11,200 bases of DNA from Rodentolepis nana (GCA_900617975.1 UZAE01001873.1:1-11200); one strand, 5' to 3'. Positions 1 through 9,485 are shown, counted from the first letter of the stretch. Numbers and translations: made by a program. Notes: generated by a model from the letters alone, not told the origin.

Positions 1-309
1 GCAGGCGTTTTGATAGCTATCATTGGCCCTTTAATTGACTTCGGGCTTCACAGAAGGAAGGTTCACCAAAGTAGCAGAAAGTCGAGGGGTGGGGAACAGA
101 AGAGCGATTCACAGATGTAAAAGAGGCAGACAGACACAAAGGCAGAGAAAAGGGTAAGATGAGTACTGTGGAAGCGGTCGAATATGACAAGCAGTCGTGC
201 CATGGTATTTTGAAGTCAGAAGTCAATTGCCGGTTAATAGACTTTTTTGCCGTACGAGTATACGTTGCCCAGGGTGCACCACGTGGAGGTAAGTCTATCG
301 CACACCCCG
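1..309 (+). repeat. Dispersed repeat, copy 1 (left edge may be cut)
   Basis: Bases 1-309 match 7167-7482 along their whole length in the same orientation, at roughly 80% identity by eye with a few small indels. Shared landmarks, in order, are a TGATAG(C/T)TATCA near-palindrome, CCCTTTA(A/G)TTGACTTC, GGGGAACAGAAGAG, GATGTAAAAGAG, AGTACTGTGGAAG, GTCGAATATGACA, TTAATAGACTT, GTATACGTTGCCCAGGGTGCA, CACGTG and GGTAAGTCTAT. There is no convincing ORF. The element class is unknown. A solo terminal repeat or a short non-autonomous element are both possible. It lies upstream of the NCX microexon, so probably in an NCX intron. Strand is assigned arbitrarily. Confidence 0.9.
235..298 (+). other. Inverted-repeat stem with splice-donor sequence, repeat copy 1
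   Basis: ATAGACTT (237-244) can pair with AAGTCTAT (291-298). A consensus donor GAG/GTAAGT overlaps the 3' arm, with GT at 289-290. The 8-bp palindrome CCACGTGG lies in the loop at 279-286. The same arrangement is present in copy 2. Confidence 0.55.
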
Positions 310-1425
310 TCTCTTAAAAGAATAGGAGCAATTATCCTAATTTTAGTATGCCCCAGTTCTTCACCATTACTATCATGTAAAATGTTTTGCTTCCTTCTTG
401 GGAAGAAAAGCATTTCCTTAACAAAGTCCAACCTCTGGATTGAGTAACTGGCCAATCAGCACTGGATATTGCGAAGAAGGAGAAGAATTTGCTGAGAGAA
501 CTAGGTGACCAGGCATGTGTAAATTGCTTAACTCGAATCTAAAGATGAAAGAAGTACCGACCGTTGGCGCTTCAGTTGTTTACATCCTTTGTGTTCCCCT
601 CTCCTTATCACTCAGTATTTGAGTTTCATTCGCATGTGAAAGCTGTGGGAATTTTCGCCTTCCCGGGGACTTTGATTAAGTGTCAAATGGAGCTCAAATA
701 TTATTACTCCTCTATTATCTTACGTTAATGGCATCATTACCAACTCTTGTTATTATTTCAAGTGAATTTTGAGCTTTCCACAAGTTAGATCTCCCTTTAG
801 TGTCTACTTCTTATTTTTTGAGTTGCAACAAATCAATCACTTACTGTAAAGAATGAAGCCATTTAGGAAGGTCTATGGATTTTCGTTTACACATTGCAAA
901 CTCCCCGAAGACTGTGTTTTTTAAATTGGTCCTGCCAATATAGGTGGGTATTTTCAAAACCACGAAGTCAAATTTTAATTTGCTCTCTTAATTTGTCATT
1001 ATTTTATCATTCTTCATTGTTCCTTCATATTAATTTAATTTTCGAAATTAGTTCAGATGGCTCGCTTTTTTATCAGGGCACAAAGTTTCACACATAGGGT
1101 TCAAATTTCATGCTCTATAATTCTTTGTTATTTCTTTCCAATACCTAGGCGCTTATAACGCGTGTAAGATTAGTGAAGCATTTTTTTCTATGCAACAGGA
1201 ATTTTTGTTAATTTACATATTCTAAGGACTCCCTAAAACCGTTTAACTTGGTCACGATATACTTTGGTCGGGAAGACTGATGGGAGACGGAGTAATTCCA
1301 CTTTTTAGGTGGCATTGCAACAATCTTTTTACTTAAATACAAGTCCTAGCTATTTGTACTGAACAAAAATTATTTGGATAAAACTTCAAAGTGAATTTTA
1401 ATAATATATGCCATTTCAACTTTAG
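310..1425. other. No gene seen; probable NCX intron
   Basis: AT-rich sequence with stops in all frames at short intervals. I searched it for the missing upstream NCX exon (CBD2, Calx-beta type) and found none. Open stretches such as 894-1097 lack an ATG start of interest and match no family. The microexon at 1426 ends this region. Confidence 0.5.
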
Positions 1426-1440
1426 ATGAAGAAGCCTTGG
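1426..1440 (+). CDS. NCX 15-nt microexon
   Basis: The sequence shows an acceptor (ttcaactttag), 15 bases, then a strong donor (gtaaga). The exon supplies two bases of one codon, codons for E-E-A-L, and one base of the next codon. It therefore begins and ends in phase 1. Joined to the next exon (also entered in phase 1) it reads D-E-E-A-L-D-S-R-N-F-F if the unseen upstream exon ends in G. This aligns residue for residue with the D-E-E-Y-E-K-N-K-T-F-F segment of vertebrate NCX1. Because the exon is symmetric, including or skipping it keeps the reading frame. It is too short to be found by ORF length, so the call rests on splice sites, phase and family alignment. Confidence 0.7.
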
Positions 1441-3860
1441 GTAAGATAGTCTTTTCGTTGATTAATTGAACTTAGATTTGTTGTTAGTAGTTTGGCATTT
1501 CTTTTGCTTCTGTTGCCAGGCTGCGTTTAGAAGCTCAGAACCTTAAAAAACAATATTTTTATTCCAAAATGGTAATATTACCGATAAGGCACAGTCATTA
1601 CGTGTATAGAGCTCAACTGAATTTCTTGAGAACATGATAACTAATCTTTAAATTTATGAGATTGTGATAACTGCACGTAGTAATCAAGGCCAATGTTCAA
1701 TAATCAGTCGGATCGCTAATATTGCTATGGTGATTGATGCTGCAAATGTTCTCAACAACTTGTAATTCTTGTCACACATGATTCCTTCTATAAGCGTCAA
1801 TTATTATGAGATATTTTCAGTATTTCAATCTGCTCTATTATGAATATGACCACTGCAGTCAACTTAGATCTAGAGTGTAGTGGTCACGACAGTTGTATAG
1901 TTTCTCCAAGACTCTAAATTTAAGTATGTGGCATATTTATTTTTCTGGTATTTGGGATCTTGTCACCTCCAGACAAATGTTAGTTTTTGTCCTAGCCCCG
2001 TTGCCTTGTGCTTTGTTTTCTTGCATGTTGCCATATTTGTATAAACTCAGTTCTGTGAGGGTGGCTAGAATTGCCCGCTTTGATTTCTTCACGATCAGAC
2101 AGGCTATCACGCAAGCTACAGTGTTATAAATTTTCTTTATGAAAATGCCTTAAGCTTTGCTTTGCTTTGTTTTTGGTCTTTGTTGCTCCTTATAGTCTAA
2201 TCTAACAGATCGGTTTTCTCCAGATTCTAGAAACTTTTTTTCAATTGTGACCGAGAAATTGTTCCCTGACACCCAAAAGACAGCAGTCACTACGAAGAAC
2301 ATTAGAACCGATGGTCTGAATCAGCCCTCTGATCCTTCGGAACTCGTAGCAATCAAAAACGATGGTGTAGATACTGGAATGCCTCGACTTGGCCAATTTT
2401 CCAAGCTACGTGTCAATATTAAGGAGAGCACCGAGCTCAAGGTGAGCTAGTGCATGTTGAACAATATTCATTTCTCTAGTGTTGTTAGAACTCTTCTAAA
2501 GGGGTGTGACTGGGTTCATCGAAGAGCTAGATGATGTTTACCAAATGAACTTTGCAAGGCTAGTCTCTTCCACACCAGTTAATTGTGTCGGTATAAACTC
2601 ATTTTAATCCAACGCACTTATCACGGGCGTTCAAGTGGTACTTCTTACATTAAAAACATATTCAGCACTGGGTTTAGACTTCCAGTTTTAAGATATCGTT
2701 CCGGCCTAAAATGTTAAAATAATGATAATATTGTTTTCTTTTACTGACTCTAAATTGAAGACGGCATGCACATTTTCCGCCCACATACTAAGGTTTAAGT
2801 CGCCGTTGCGTCATATTTGTCGGCTTCCTAGTGTAAGGGATGTAGGTGTGTTTAATAATCACAATTAACTACTGCAAATACCTCGGGATATTTGGAGCTC
2901 GCTACCGATTGCGCAAAGGGGGACGTTTATTTAGAGTGGTCGATTAACGTGGTGACTTTAGAGCTGTACTGCAAGGCAACCAGAGCTGGAGTGAGACGGT
3001 CAGGATATTAACAATTTTAAATGGCATTTAATTTTGTTATGTTTTTTTATTTTCTAGAATACGGTAGATCGTCTCATCAAACATGGTAAATGGGCTCTTC
3101 TCGTAGGAACCTCCTCATGGAAAGAACAATTCGTTGATGCTATAACCGTCAACGCAGGTAAATTCTGTTCATGTACATGTGAAGTACTCCGTTCTTTTAA
3201 ATTTGAAAACAATTTTTCTCGAAAAACACAATCGCGATTAGCTTTTTCGTCTTTTTTGAAATATTTAAAGGGGTCGTATGTCGGATTAGTCGTTCCCTCT
3301 TTTTATTGCTTTACTAACTAATTGTGTATCGAATGGACGATGGCACTAAGGAGACCAGAACTTAACAAAATTCGTTCTTCAACTGCCATATCTATCTTAC
3401 GAGAACCACGAGAACAAAGGAGTAACCATTTCCGCTGAAGACAACTATTTCAAATTTAGTTCATTTAGTTAGAGCTGTTTTCTTCGTTTTTTTGCGGTTT
3501 CAAAGAATTCCCCTCTTCTCCTCTCCTTTAAAGAGAAGATCGATTTGCGTTTTTAACCCTGATGAAATATCTAAACCTTTTTGAATGGTTAGGATCTTTC
3601 AGCGTTTTTAACCCATCGTAAACGCTTACGTAATCTTTAATACGTCAAGTTTTTTGAATAATATTACTTTTAATTAACCGGAATGAGTGTTAAATATATT
3701 GGATCAATCTTATAAACCTTAGTATCTTATTTTCTGATTTTAGCTGAGGACTTAGAGGAGATAGCCGAGGGTGAAGTGAAGATGCCCTCTTGCAAGGACT
3801 ACGTTATGCATTTTCTCACTGTCTTCTGGAAAGTTCTATTTGCTTTCGTGCCTCCAACTG
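1426..3860 (+). CDS. Sodium/calcium exchanger (NCX/SLC8 family), internal part, four exons
   Basis: Plasma-membrane antiporter that extrudes Ca2+ in exchange for Na+. The visible part joins 1426-1440, 2224-2441, 3058-3157 and 3744-3860 and encodes about 150 residues with consistent splice phases. In order these are: an acidic DEEALD-SRNFF segment that aligns without gaps to the DEEYEKNKTFF segment at the end of CBD2 in vertebrate NCX1; a diverged Ser/Asn/Asp-rich loop; a PRLGQFSKLRVNIKES segment matching the family's PILGEHTKLEVIIEES; TVDRLIK; VGTSSWKEQFVDAITV, matching VGTNSWREQFIEAITV; an acidic linker; and CKDYVMHFLTVFWKVLFAFVPPT, nearly identical to the start of the C-terminal membrane domain. 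The N-terminal membrane domain, CBD1 and most of CBD2 must lie upstream. The C-terminal helices with the alpha-2 repeat are not in the window. Family assignment is near certain; the paralogue and the complete splice structure are not known. Confidence 0.95.
1441..2223 (+). other. NCX intron between microexon and next coding exon
   Basis: A 783-nt GT-AG intron (gtaaga to ttttctccag). An open stretch at 1893-2129 has a TTG rather than ATG start and a hydrophobic translation typical of pyrimidine-rich intron sequence. An 11-bp inverted repeat lies at 1847-1886 (separate entry). Confidence 0.65.
1847..1886 (+). other. Intronic stem-loop candidate
   Basis: TGACCACTGCA (1847-1857) pairs with TGTAGTGGTCA (1876-1886) over 11 positions, with one G-U pair if transcribed, around an 18-nt loop. 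It lies in the NCX intron about 340 bases before the next exon. No function can be assigned from sequence. Confidence 0.45.
2224..2441 (+). CDS. NCX exon: end of CBD2, variable loop and pre-membrane segment
   Basis: The exon is flanked by the acceptor ttttctccag and the donor gtgagc. It enters in phase 1 and leaves in phase 0, with 72 full codons. The N-terminal SRNFFSIVTEKLFP matches the strand that follows the acidic CBD2 motif. The middle (about 40 residues, rich in T, N, D and S) has no recognisable counterpart. It occupies the place where vertebrate NCX genes have their alternatively spliced variable region. The last 20 residues, MPRLGQFSKLRVNIKESTELK without its first M, return to clear family similarity. 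An apparent start inside this exon at 2247 is a GTG and is not used; the exon is internal. Confidence 0.9.
2442..3057 (+). other. NCX intron
   Basis: A 616-nt intron, gtgagc to ttctag, phase 0. The end is T-rich as expected for a polypyrimidine tract. No further feature recognised. Confidence 0.8.
3058..3157 (+). CDS. NCX exon with the SWKEQF motif
   Basis: The acceptor is ttattttctag and the donor is gtaaat. The exon enters in phase 0 and leaves in phase 1 after 33 codons. It encodes NTVDRLIKHGKWALLVGT followed by SSWKEQFVDAITVNA. This matches the cytosolic segment immediately before the acidic linker and C-terminal membrane domain of NCX proteins (family form: TVDKLIK, VGT, SWREQF, AITV). 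A lysine replaces arginine in SW(R/K)EQF, a conservative change. Confidence 0.95.
3158..3743 (+). other. NCX intron
   Basis: A 586-nt intron, gtaaat to gattttag, phase 1. It contains a 13-base direct repeat GCGTTTTTAACCC at 3547-3559 and 3602-3614, probably incidental. No exon recognised inside. Confidence 0.8.
3744..3860 (+). CDS. NCX exon: acidic linker and first C-terminal membrane helix
   Basis: The acceptor is ttctgattttag and the donor is gtatgc. The exon enters and leaves in phase 1. It begins with an acidic linker (AEDLEEIAEGEV), as other NCX proteins have at this point. It continues with KMPSCKDYVMHFLTVFWKV and LFAFVPPT, which starts the C-terminal membrane domain. The family continues with a (D/E)YWxGWACF segment, and the phase-1 G at the end fits a following Asp or Glu codon. 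No exon encoding that continuation was found downstream in the window. Reading through the donor gives a stop at 3893. Confidence 0.95.
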
Positions 3861-6800
3861 GTATGCTGTCTTTCTTCTCCATACGTCTACATTAATGTAC
3901 CAATTAATACATTCCATTTAACCATTCCCAGGTCCCTTTTAAATAGGGCTCGCTTCCTTCTAATGAAAAATTAACATTCTATAACCCTTTCATTGATCGG
4001 TAGTAATTATTACACCACATTTATCCCATTCACTGAGTTCTAATCAATAGAAGTAGAAATTTTAAGCCCCCCGACTCCATAGACAATGACCACTACGCTA
4101 CCCTATAGGTTGTGAAGTACGATGTAATATTCATACATAGTTTTGGCTGCGCTTTAAACTGCTGTCCTTAAAAGCTTCATTCTTAGGGGTTTTTGGCCCT
4201 TCCAGTTTGAACTTCTCTTTTAAGGCAAGTCCGCGAATATTCTGATAAATGCTAATTTTTAAGAATGCGATCTTGTAATTACTTGCTTTTTGTTAATTCT
4301 TTTCAAAATCCCATTTGACTGTTTGCAGGTGATCAATCATAGCAGATTGGGAGATGGAGAAACTCACATGTCATTACCTTAACTGACTTTAGCGTAGCAG
4401 TCCTCATTAGAGTTATAAAATTTTGGCGGATTTAACTTTCATTTTTTCAAACGGTTTGTTCTGCTCTTTGAATGCTGTTTTATCAATATTTGAAGCAAAA
4501 TTTATCATGAATTTTCCAGTCAATTTCTCGTAATCACGCTTTCATTTCAGAGCGAATAATTTAAAGTTCTGCTTAATACCAAACACCACTTTATTATTAA
4601 CTGTGACACCCCAAATAAAACCAATGTGATTATTGCTTACTCTGTTGTCCTATATTTTTCGTTGCAATACTTCTAAGAATTCGTTTTTTCCGGAAATCTG
4701 CCTCGTTTGTCATTTCTAACAGTTATAATATTTTTGGATTTTGCCTGAATAAAATTTAAATTATGCACCATTTTACCTCTGACCAGCCGAAAAATGCGTA
4801 ATCTTTAATTGAAAAGGTAATTCAATAATTTGTTTTATCGAAAACTGTGTAGACGCATCTTTTCTTGCGAATCCTCGTCGATGTGTCATTGTGAACCATT
4901 CACAAGCTCTACACTAAATCCGCTTAGTTGCCAAATTCAAAGACTAGCAAAGCAAATTCTCGGTGGTTTTAGCACATCGAGTATATGGGTAAATTGTAAT
5001 TAATAATATTACTTGCAATAAAATCACATGCAAGCATTTATTACACTAGTGATTGAAGTTGCATACATTCAAACAGAAGTCGGCATTTATTATTCATTTT
5101 TAACAGAAGATTACGTAAGCATTATTACGCTATGGCCTTCGATAGTAGAAGGTAAGAGTGTTGGAGAAAAACTCTCCCTTATTGGTAGGTTGGAGCTCGG
5201 TTTTGTCAGAGGAAAAATCTAATTAGATTTCAGGTTTCAAGATCTTGGGCTTATGTTCATTCAAATTACTAATAAATCGTCTCAGTAAAGTTGCTTCTAG
5301 AGTCCTACCAAATTAGAAATAATAATCATTCTGTGTCAACAAGAGTAACAGTAAACTTTCCCACGTGAGAAGACCATGGACATGTTGTTTAAGTGGAAGG
5401 GGTTGAGATTCTGAAGAAAAAGGAGAAGGCATGAATTCGGAATTGGAAGGAGAAATAACACCAGTACTGGGAACCCGGCTTGTGGTATAGAGAGCCTTTT
5501 TTCTGTTCATGTATGATCAACCACAAAAAATGTAGCGTTATGAATTAACATGGTAAAAAGTGACAAATGTTTTTCTCCTTATTTCCACTTCAGTTCAAAT
5601 TCGTCTGCTTGTGCAGGTAAACTTACCTTGGTTGAAATATTGGCTTATGTCTCTCACATTTTTGGAATTTCAGAGCTTTAGTTTGCGCAACTAGTTTAAT
5701 TCATCTTTCCCTTTAAAACCTATTTTTTTAGATTAAAGTACTAAGCATAATCCCTTAGTAATAAACCATTGTTGTTTAATCTGTATAAATAAATTTAGTG
5801 TGTAGTAAGAATACAAAATTCCGGATTTGGTTCATATAATCTTATTTTATTACTGGCTAGGGTGAATCTGTTCACTTCTTCCTATTCCCAATTGCTTAAT
5901 GTTTTTTATGGTGCTCGGGAATGAATGCGTAATCCAACGTAATCATCAAATTGCCAATTTTGGCATTTAATTACTCTTTTTCTTTGTCGCATCGATGCTA
6001 GGTGTTGTATGAAGTAGCTACTCCTATGTAATTTGAGCTTTGGCACATCTTTGAGTAAGAATGCAATTTTTAGAACATATGCGCATTCTTAATTCATTAG
6101 AATACTTCACTTGCTCTAAAATGAGTCCAGACTCTCAATAAGTTTGTAAACATGCTTCTTTCAAGTGGTGTTCTTAGAAATCACCTTTGATCCCGGGTTC
6201 AATTACATTAGTCTCCAAGGGTGTGCCAGAAACTTTATTTTAAAATATGGCTTTGCAATCGATGGGAGTTTCTAGTCATCTAACGCCCAATGTCGGTTAG
6301 ACGGTTTGACATATCAAAAGCAGTTTATGTTACTATGGGATCTCTCTATTATCTTGTTCTCCAATGGCTGCCTTTTGTTTCATTTTATTTCAGTGAAATA
6401 GATACGTTTTGCTTTAGAGGTTACTTTTCGCTTTATTTACTGTCTTAAATGCTTCAGTTCTGCATTTAGTGTATTATCTTAATTTTATTCAAACTTAATT
6501 ATTATGATAGTTTATGTCATTTTTTAAACTTATCTTCTTTAGTAACAAATTTTGTTGGAATGTTCTATGTGCACAGGGAAATTTCCTTTATATGCCAAGG
6601 CTCCAGGTCATTAATGCTACCGTTGTACTACTTAAATTGTATTAGTAAATTAATATTATAAGATTAAATCATACAGGTATATTCTGACTAATATCTATTA
6701 GTGTTGTGAGCAAGGTTTATTCGTGACAACCTTAAGAACTGCTAAAATGTTATAGAATTCATTTAGATTAGGTTAAGTAATGGCAAAATATCTTGAGTAG

Positions 6801-7166
6801 TTGATGAGGGGGAGGGGGTCTTGAAATCATTTCTATTTTTGGACTCTAGTTCCCTCAGAAACTAGTTTTCTCAAACTCCTTCTTATAAGATCTATCTCTG
6901 AGGCATTGGTGAACTACTCTCTTTTTGTCTCCCTTTCACAGTAATTTCCTGCACAAAATTTGGAAGTTAGTTAGACTAGCAATTATCCGAGCTAACACGG
7001 AAGCACTAGCGAGTGAACATACCAATAGGGAAGTAGATTTGGCAATGGGAAGGCTCGGATTCTAGATGCATTCAACTACACTTCTCAGTGTACTTTTTTA
7101 ATCTTTTATGCGCTCATAGATTTAGCATTCTTTATTGTCCTAACATTTGTTTATTTATATCAAAGG
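3861..7166. other. Start of a long NCX intron; no gene recognised
   Basis: The region opens with the donor gtatgc. I looked for the next expected NCX exons (the YWxGWACF helix and the GTSVPDTFASK alpha-2 motif) and saw none on the plus strand. It is mostly unique AT-rich sequence. A G-rich run GGGGGAGGGGG lies at 6808-6818. A minus-strand ATG-started open stretch of 65 codons at 5313-5510 has no recognised similarity and is not called. Confidence 0.5.
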
Positions 7167-7482
7167 GCAGGCATTATGATAGTTATCATTAGCCCTTTAG
7201 TTGACTTCAGGCTTCACAGAGGGGAAGGAACATCAAAGAGAAAAATAGTCGAGATGGTGGGGAGGGGGGAACAGAAGAGTGATTCAAAGATGTAAAAGAG
7301 ACAGGCACAAAGGTAGAAAAAAATGTGAGGCTAGTACTGTGGAAGTAGTCGAATATGACATAGAGTGGGGTGTTCTGGTAGTTTGAAGTGAGAAGTTAAC
7401 TGCCAGTTAATAGACTTGTTTGCCGTATGAGTATACGTTGCCCAGGGTGCATCACGTGAAGGTAAGTCTATTACGCACCCCG
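7167..7482 (+). repeat. Dispersed repeat, copy 2
   Basis: Direct repeat of bases 1-309. Similarity begins at or just before GCAGGC and fades after GCACCCCGG. Because copy 1 starts at the window edge, the true left boundary is uncertain. Clear target-site duplications were not seen. It carries a GC-poor body, a G-rich patch (GGTGGGGAGGGGGG, 7255-7268), the TCACGTGA palindrome at 7452-7459 and the donor-like AAG/GTAAGT at 7459-7467. The two copies are about 7.2 kb apart with NCX exons between them, so they are not the two ends of one small element. Confidence 0.9.
7408..7473 (+). other. Inverted-repeat stem with splice-donor sequence, repeat copy 2
   Basis: TAATAGACTT (7408-7417) is a perfect 10-base inverted match to AAGTCTATTA (7464-7473), with a 46-base loop. 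The donor AAG/GTAAGT overlaps the 3' arm, with GT at 7462-7463. The palindrome TCACGTGA lies in the loop. Shared position in both copies suggests the arrangement belongs to the ancestral element. Confidence 0.6.
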
Positions 7483-9470
7483 GTTTAATGAATGTTGGGA
7501 TGGAAAGTCCCAAATGTGATTGGAGTATGACCACTTGTTTTAGAGAAGGTCAAATATCCTAGGCTGACCATTTAAAAGTTGTTGCTTAAGACCCAACTGA
7601 TCCCTATTAATAAGGACAAATGGACGTGTGCATTCAAGGAATACTGGATGAGTTCACAACGGTTGATAAGACATCCACAACTATGCTGGCAAGGTGTAAG
7701 AGACTCGATCACTTTTTATTTCGAATTCAGCGAGGCTAGTATCCAATCAAATCTATTCAAAATTGATTATAAAGGAGCAGTGAATTTAAACCGAGGAATT
7801 GAACGCGTCTTGACGATATCAAAACGAGGATTATCTCGAGCTGGTTTTGAAAATATTAGAGGAATGTAGTGTATCCAAATAAAAGTGGAATATATAGACA
7901 AATATGCCATTAATTTGAACAGTGATATACCTGGTTTCTGGTGAAATGTGACTCTTTCCATTCTAAGTATCTGAATCACCTATAAAGCCCACATCAATAT
8001 TGACAGCTTTTATTTTCAAGATCGAATATGAAAGCAGTAGAGATTACTGTCCATGTGCATAACCAGTGGCCATTTGGAATTAATATTGTGTTGTCCACGA
8101 GGGAAGAGTTAAAATTAATTAAAAGAAAACCTCCGTTCTGTATCGAAACAACAAGAAGACCAGGTGCTGCGTCACAGCAGAGACATGCACACACGCACGC
8201 GCGCACACAGATGTTCAAATTCCAAAAATTTCCCATGAGTTGGCGTTGCTGGTTATCCCTGAGGCAACAAGACACAAGGGGACTAACCTTGTAAATAAAT
8301 CAAATTTAAATTAATACGAGGTATTTGAAATAAAATATTGCCATGAAATTATGTCAAATTTATTTTAATTGTCCATTTGATATTTAGAACTACGGCATTT
8401 ACAAGCCTTCAGTTAATTTAATTTCACTCATGATCTGTGAATAATAAATTAGCATGAGTCATTGAAATAAAAGCATGAACTTTTAGATGTACATTTCAAT
8501 AAATAAGGGTGACCATCAGAGAAGTGACATTCGGACAATTTGATTTTGATATGGAAGGCTTTCTACTCCCTTTTACCGTCAATATCTTTTGAATCGAGAA
8601 ATATCATTTTAGTGCAATAAAATTACCACTGCATGAAAATTTATTTTTAAATGGGAAGAATTATTTGTCAAATAATTTTTCAACAAAACATATTTAATTA
8701 ATGGTAGCATAAAAGGTGCACTTATCAAAAATGGTAGAATCGACAATTTTCATTAAAGGATGCTTTTATGAAACGCAGCTTCAAGTTTTATCTTTGTAAG
8801 AGTGGTAACAGGAAAAAACACTGATATTTAACCACGTATTTTGATAAGTTATAGCAAATTAATTCGAGTAGTGTGTGTATATTTTACTCAGATAGATAGT
8901 AATTTAAGGAAAAATTATCTTATAATAGGCATGATAGTGATAAAGAAGGCATCTTTAATTGGGACATTTACCCTGCTCTAATTTGGACCTAGGTTAAAAC
9001 TGAAAACTCGATATGGTTTATAAAGTCATTATGACTGAACTCTAAGATATTTAGTGCTAAAAGCCCATTGGCTCAATATTATGAAGTTCCTGCTTTTATA
9101 AGCTATTTCGTTATTTCGTTTGCCAACTGGTTAATCACTAAAATGACAGCGAGTCTCTAGTACTGACATGCATGAGGTACCTCAAATATTCCCACAGTCA
9201 AGTGTTAGTTAAATATTTAAATCTAAATAAGGTTCCTATAGGTCAGTTGCTTTAATAATCTTCACCTCACATTTTTGGCCCATTGTAAAATACTAACTTT
9301 GATTCTATAATTACAGAATTGCACAGATCTTAATTTAATTTTCGTAAATATCGGAATATTGAAACTTCTTATTGCTAAAACTGAATAAGAAGCTGGGAAG
9401 ATTATTTTGCCGAAATTAGCCCTATGGAAGCTTCTTTGCCTAAATTTAAATCGGTGCATTGCAGCAAGAA
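7483..9470. other. No convincing gene; AT-rich intergenic or intronic sequence
   Basis: Just right of repeat copy 2 there are open stretches at 7579-7869 and 8028-8294 on the plus strand and overlapping ones on the minus strand. None has family motifs. The first opens with TTG (its first ATG is at 7648), and the second runs through a CA/CG tract. A two-copy TTATTTCG tandem lies near 9104-9120. Nothing else recognised. Confidence 0.45.
8183..8209. repeat. Alternating purine-pyrimidine tract (CA/CG)
   Basis: Twenty-seven bases alternate strictly between purine and pyrimidine, mixing CA, CG and TG steps, with a CGCGCG core near 8198-8204. This is a simple-sequence tract of the kind that can adopt left-handed Z-DNA. 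Confidence 0.8.
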
Positions 9471-9477
9471 AGAGCTC

Positions 9478-9485
9478 TATAAATA
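9478..9485 (+). promoter_or_regulatory. TATAAATA element, possible TATA box
   Basis: A TATAAATA match lies upstream of the CCAAT cluster. Its position before the CCAAT boxes is the reverse of the usual order for a plus-strand promoter, so it may be incidental in AT-rich DNA. Confidence 0.2.

Noticed and set aside
262..300. Repeat 3' end as a spliced-leader RNA gene (donor GGTAAGT in a short repeated unit)
   Set aside because: No Sm-site was recognised after the donor, and no ATG precedes the donor as flatworm leaders often have.
1893..2129. 78-codon hydrophobic plus-strand stretch that could look like a membrane segment of NCX
   Set aside because: It does not match any NCX helix, starts with TTG, and lies between two phase-compatible NCX exons.
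5313..5510. 65-codon minus-strand ORF with a true ATG and a Ser/Pro-rich translation
   Set aside because: No similarity, no clear splice sites and no promoter signal; possibly a small exon, but not supportable.
6222..6245. Sequence reading GVPETLF, resembling the NCX alpha-2 SVPDTFAS motif
   Set aside because: Only a few residues match, a stop follows immediately, and the flanking GNVTGSN region is absent.
6808..6818. GGGGGAGGGGG as a G-quadruplex
   Set aside because: Only two G-runs are present within a short distance; too few for a confident four-run structure.
1..7482. The two repeat copies as the paired ends of one mobile element
   Set aside because: They are 6.9 kb apart with intact NCX exons between them and no mobile-element coding sequence.
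7579..7869. 96-codon plus-strand open stretch right after repeat copy 2
   Set aside because: It starts at TTG (first ATG at 7648), shows no transposase, integrase or other motif, and an overlapping frame is also open for 40 codons, so chance is likely.
8028..8294. 88-codon ATG-started plus-strand stretch and 93-codon minus-strand partner
   Set aside because: Both run through the CA/CG tract, which keeps frames open (HAHTHAR type translation); no family features.
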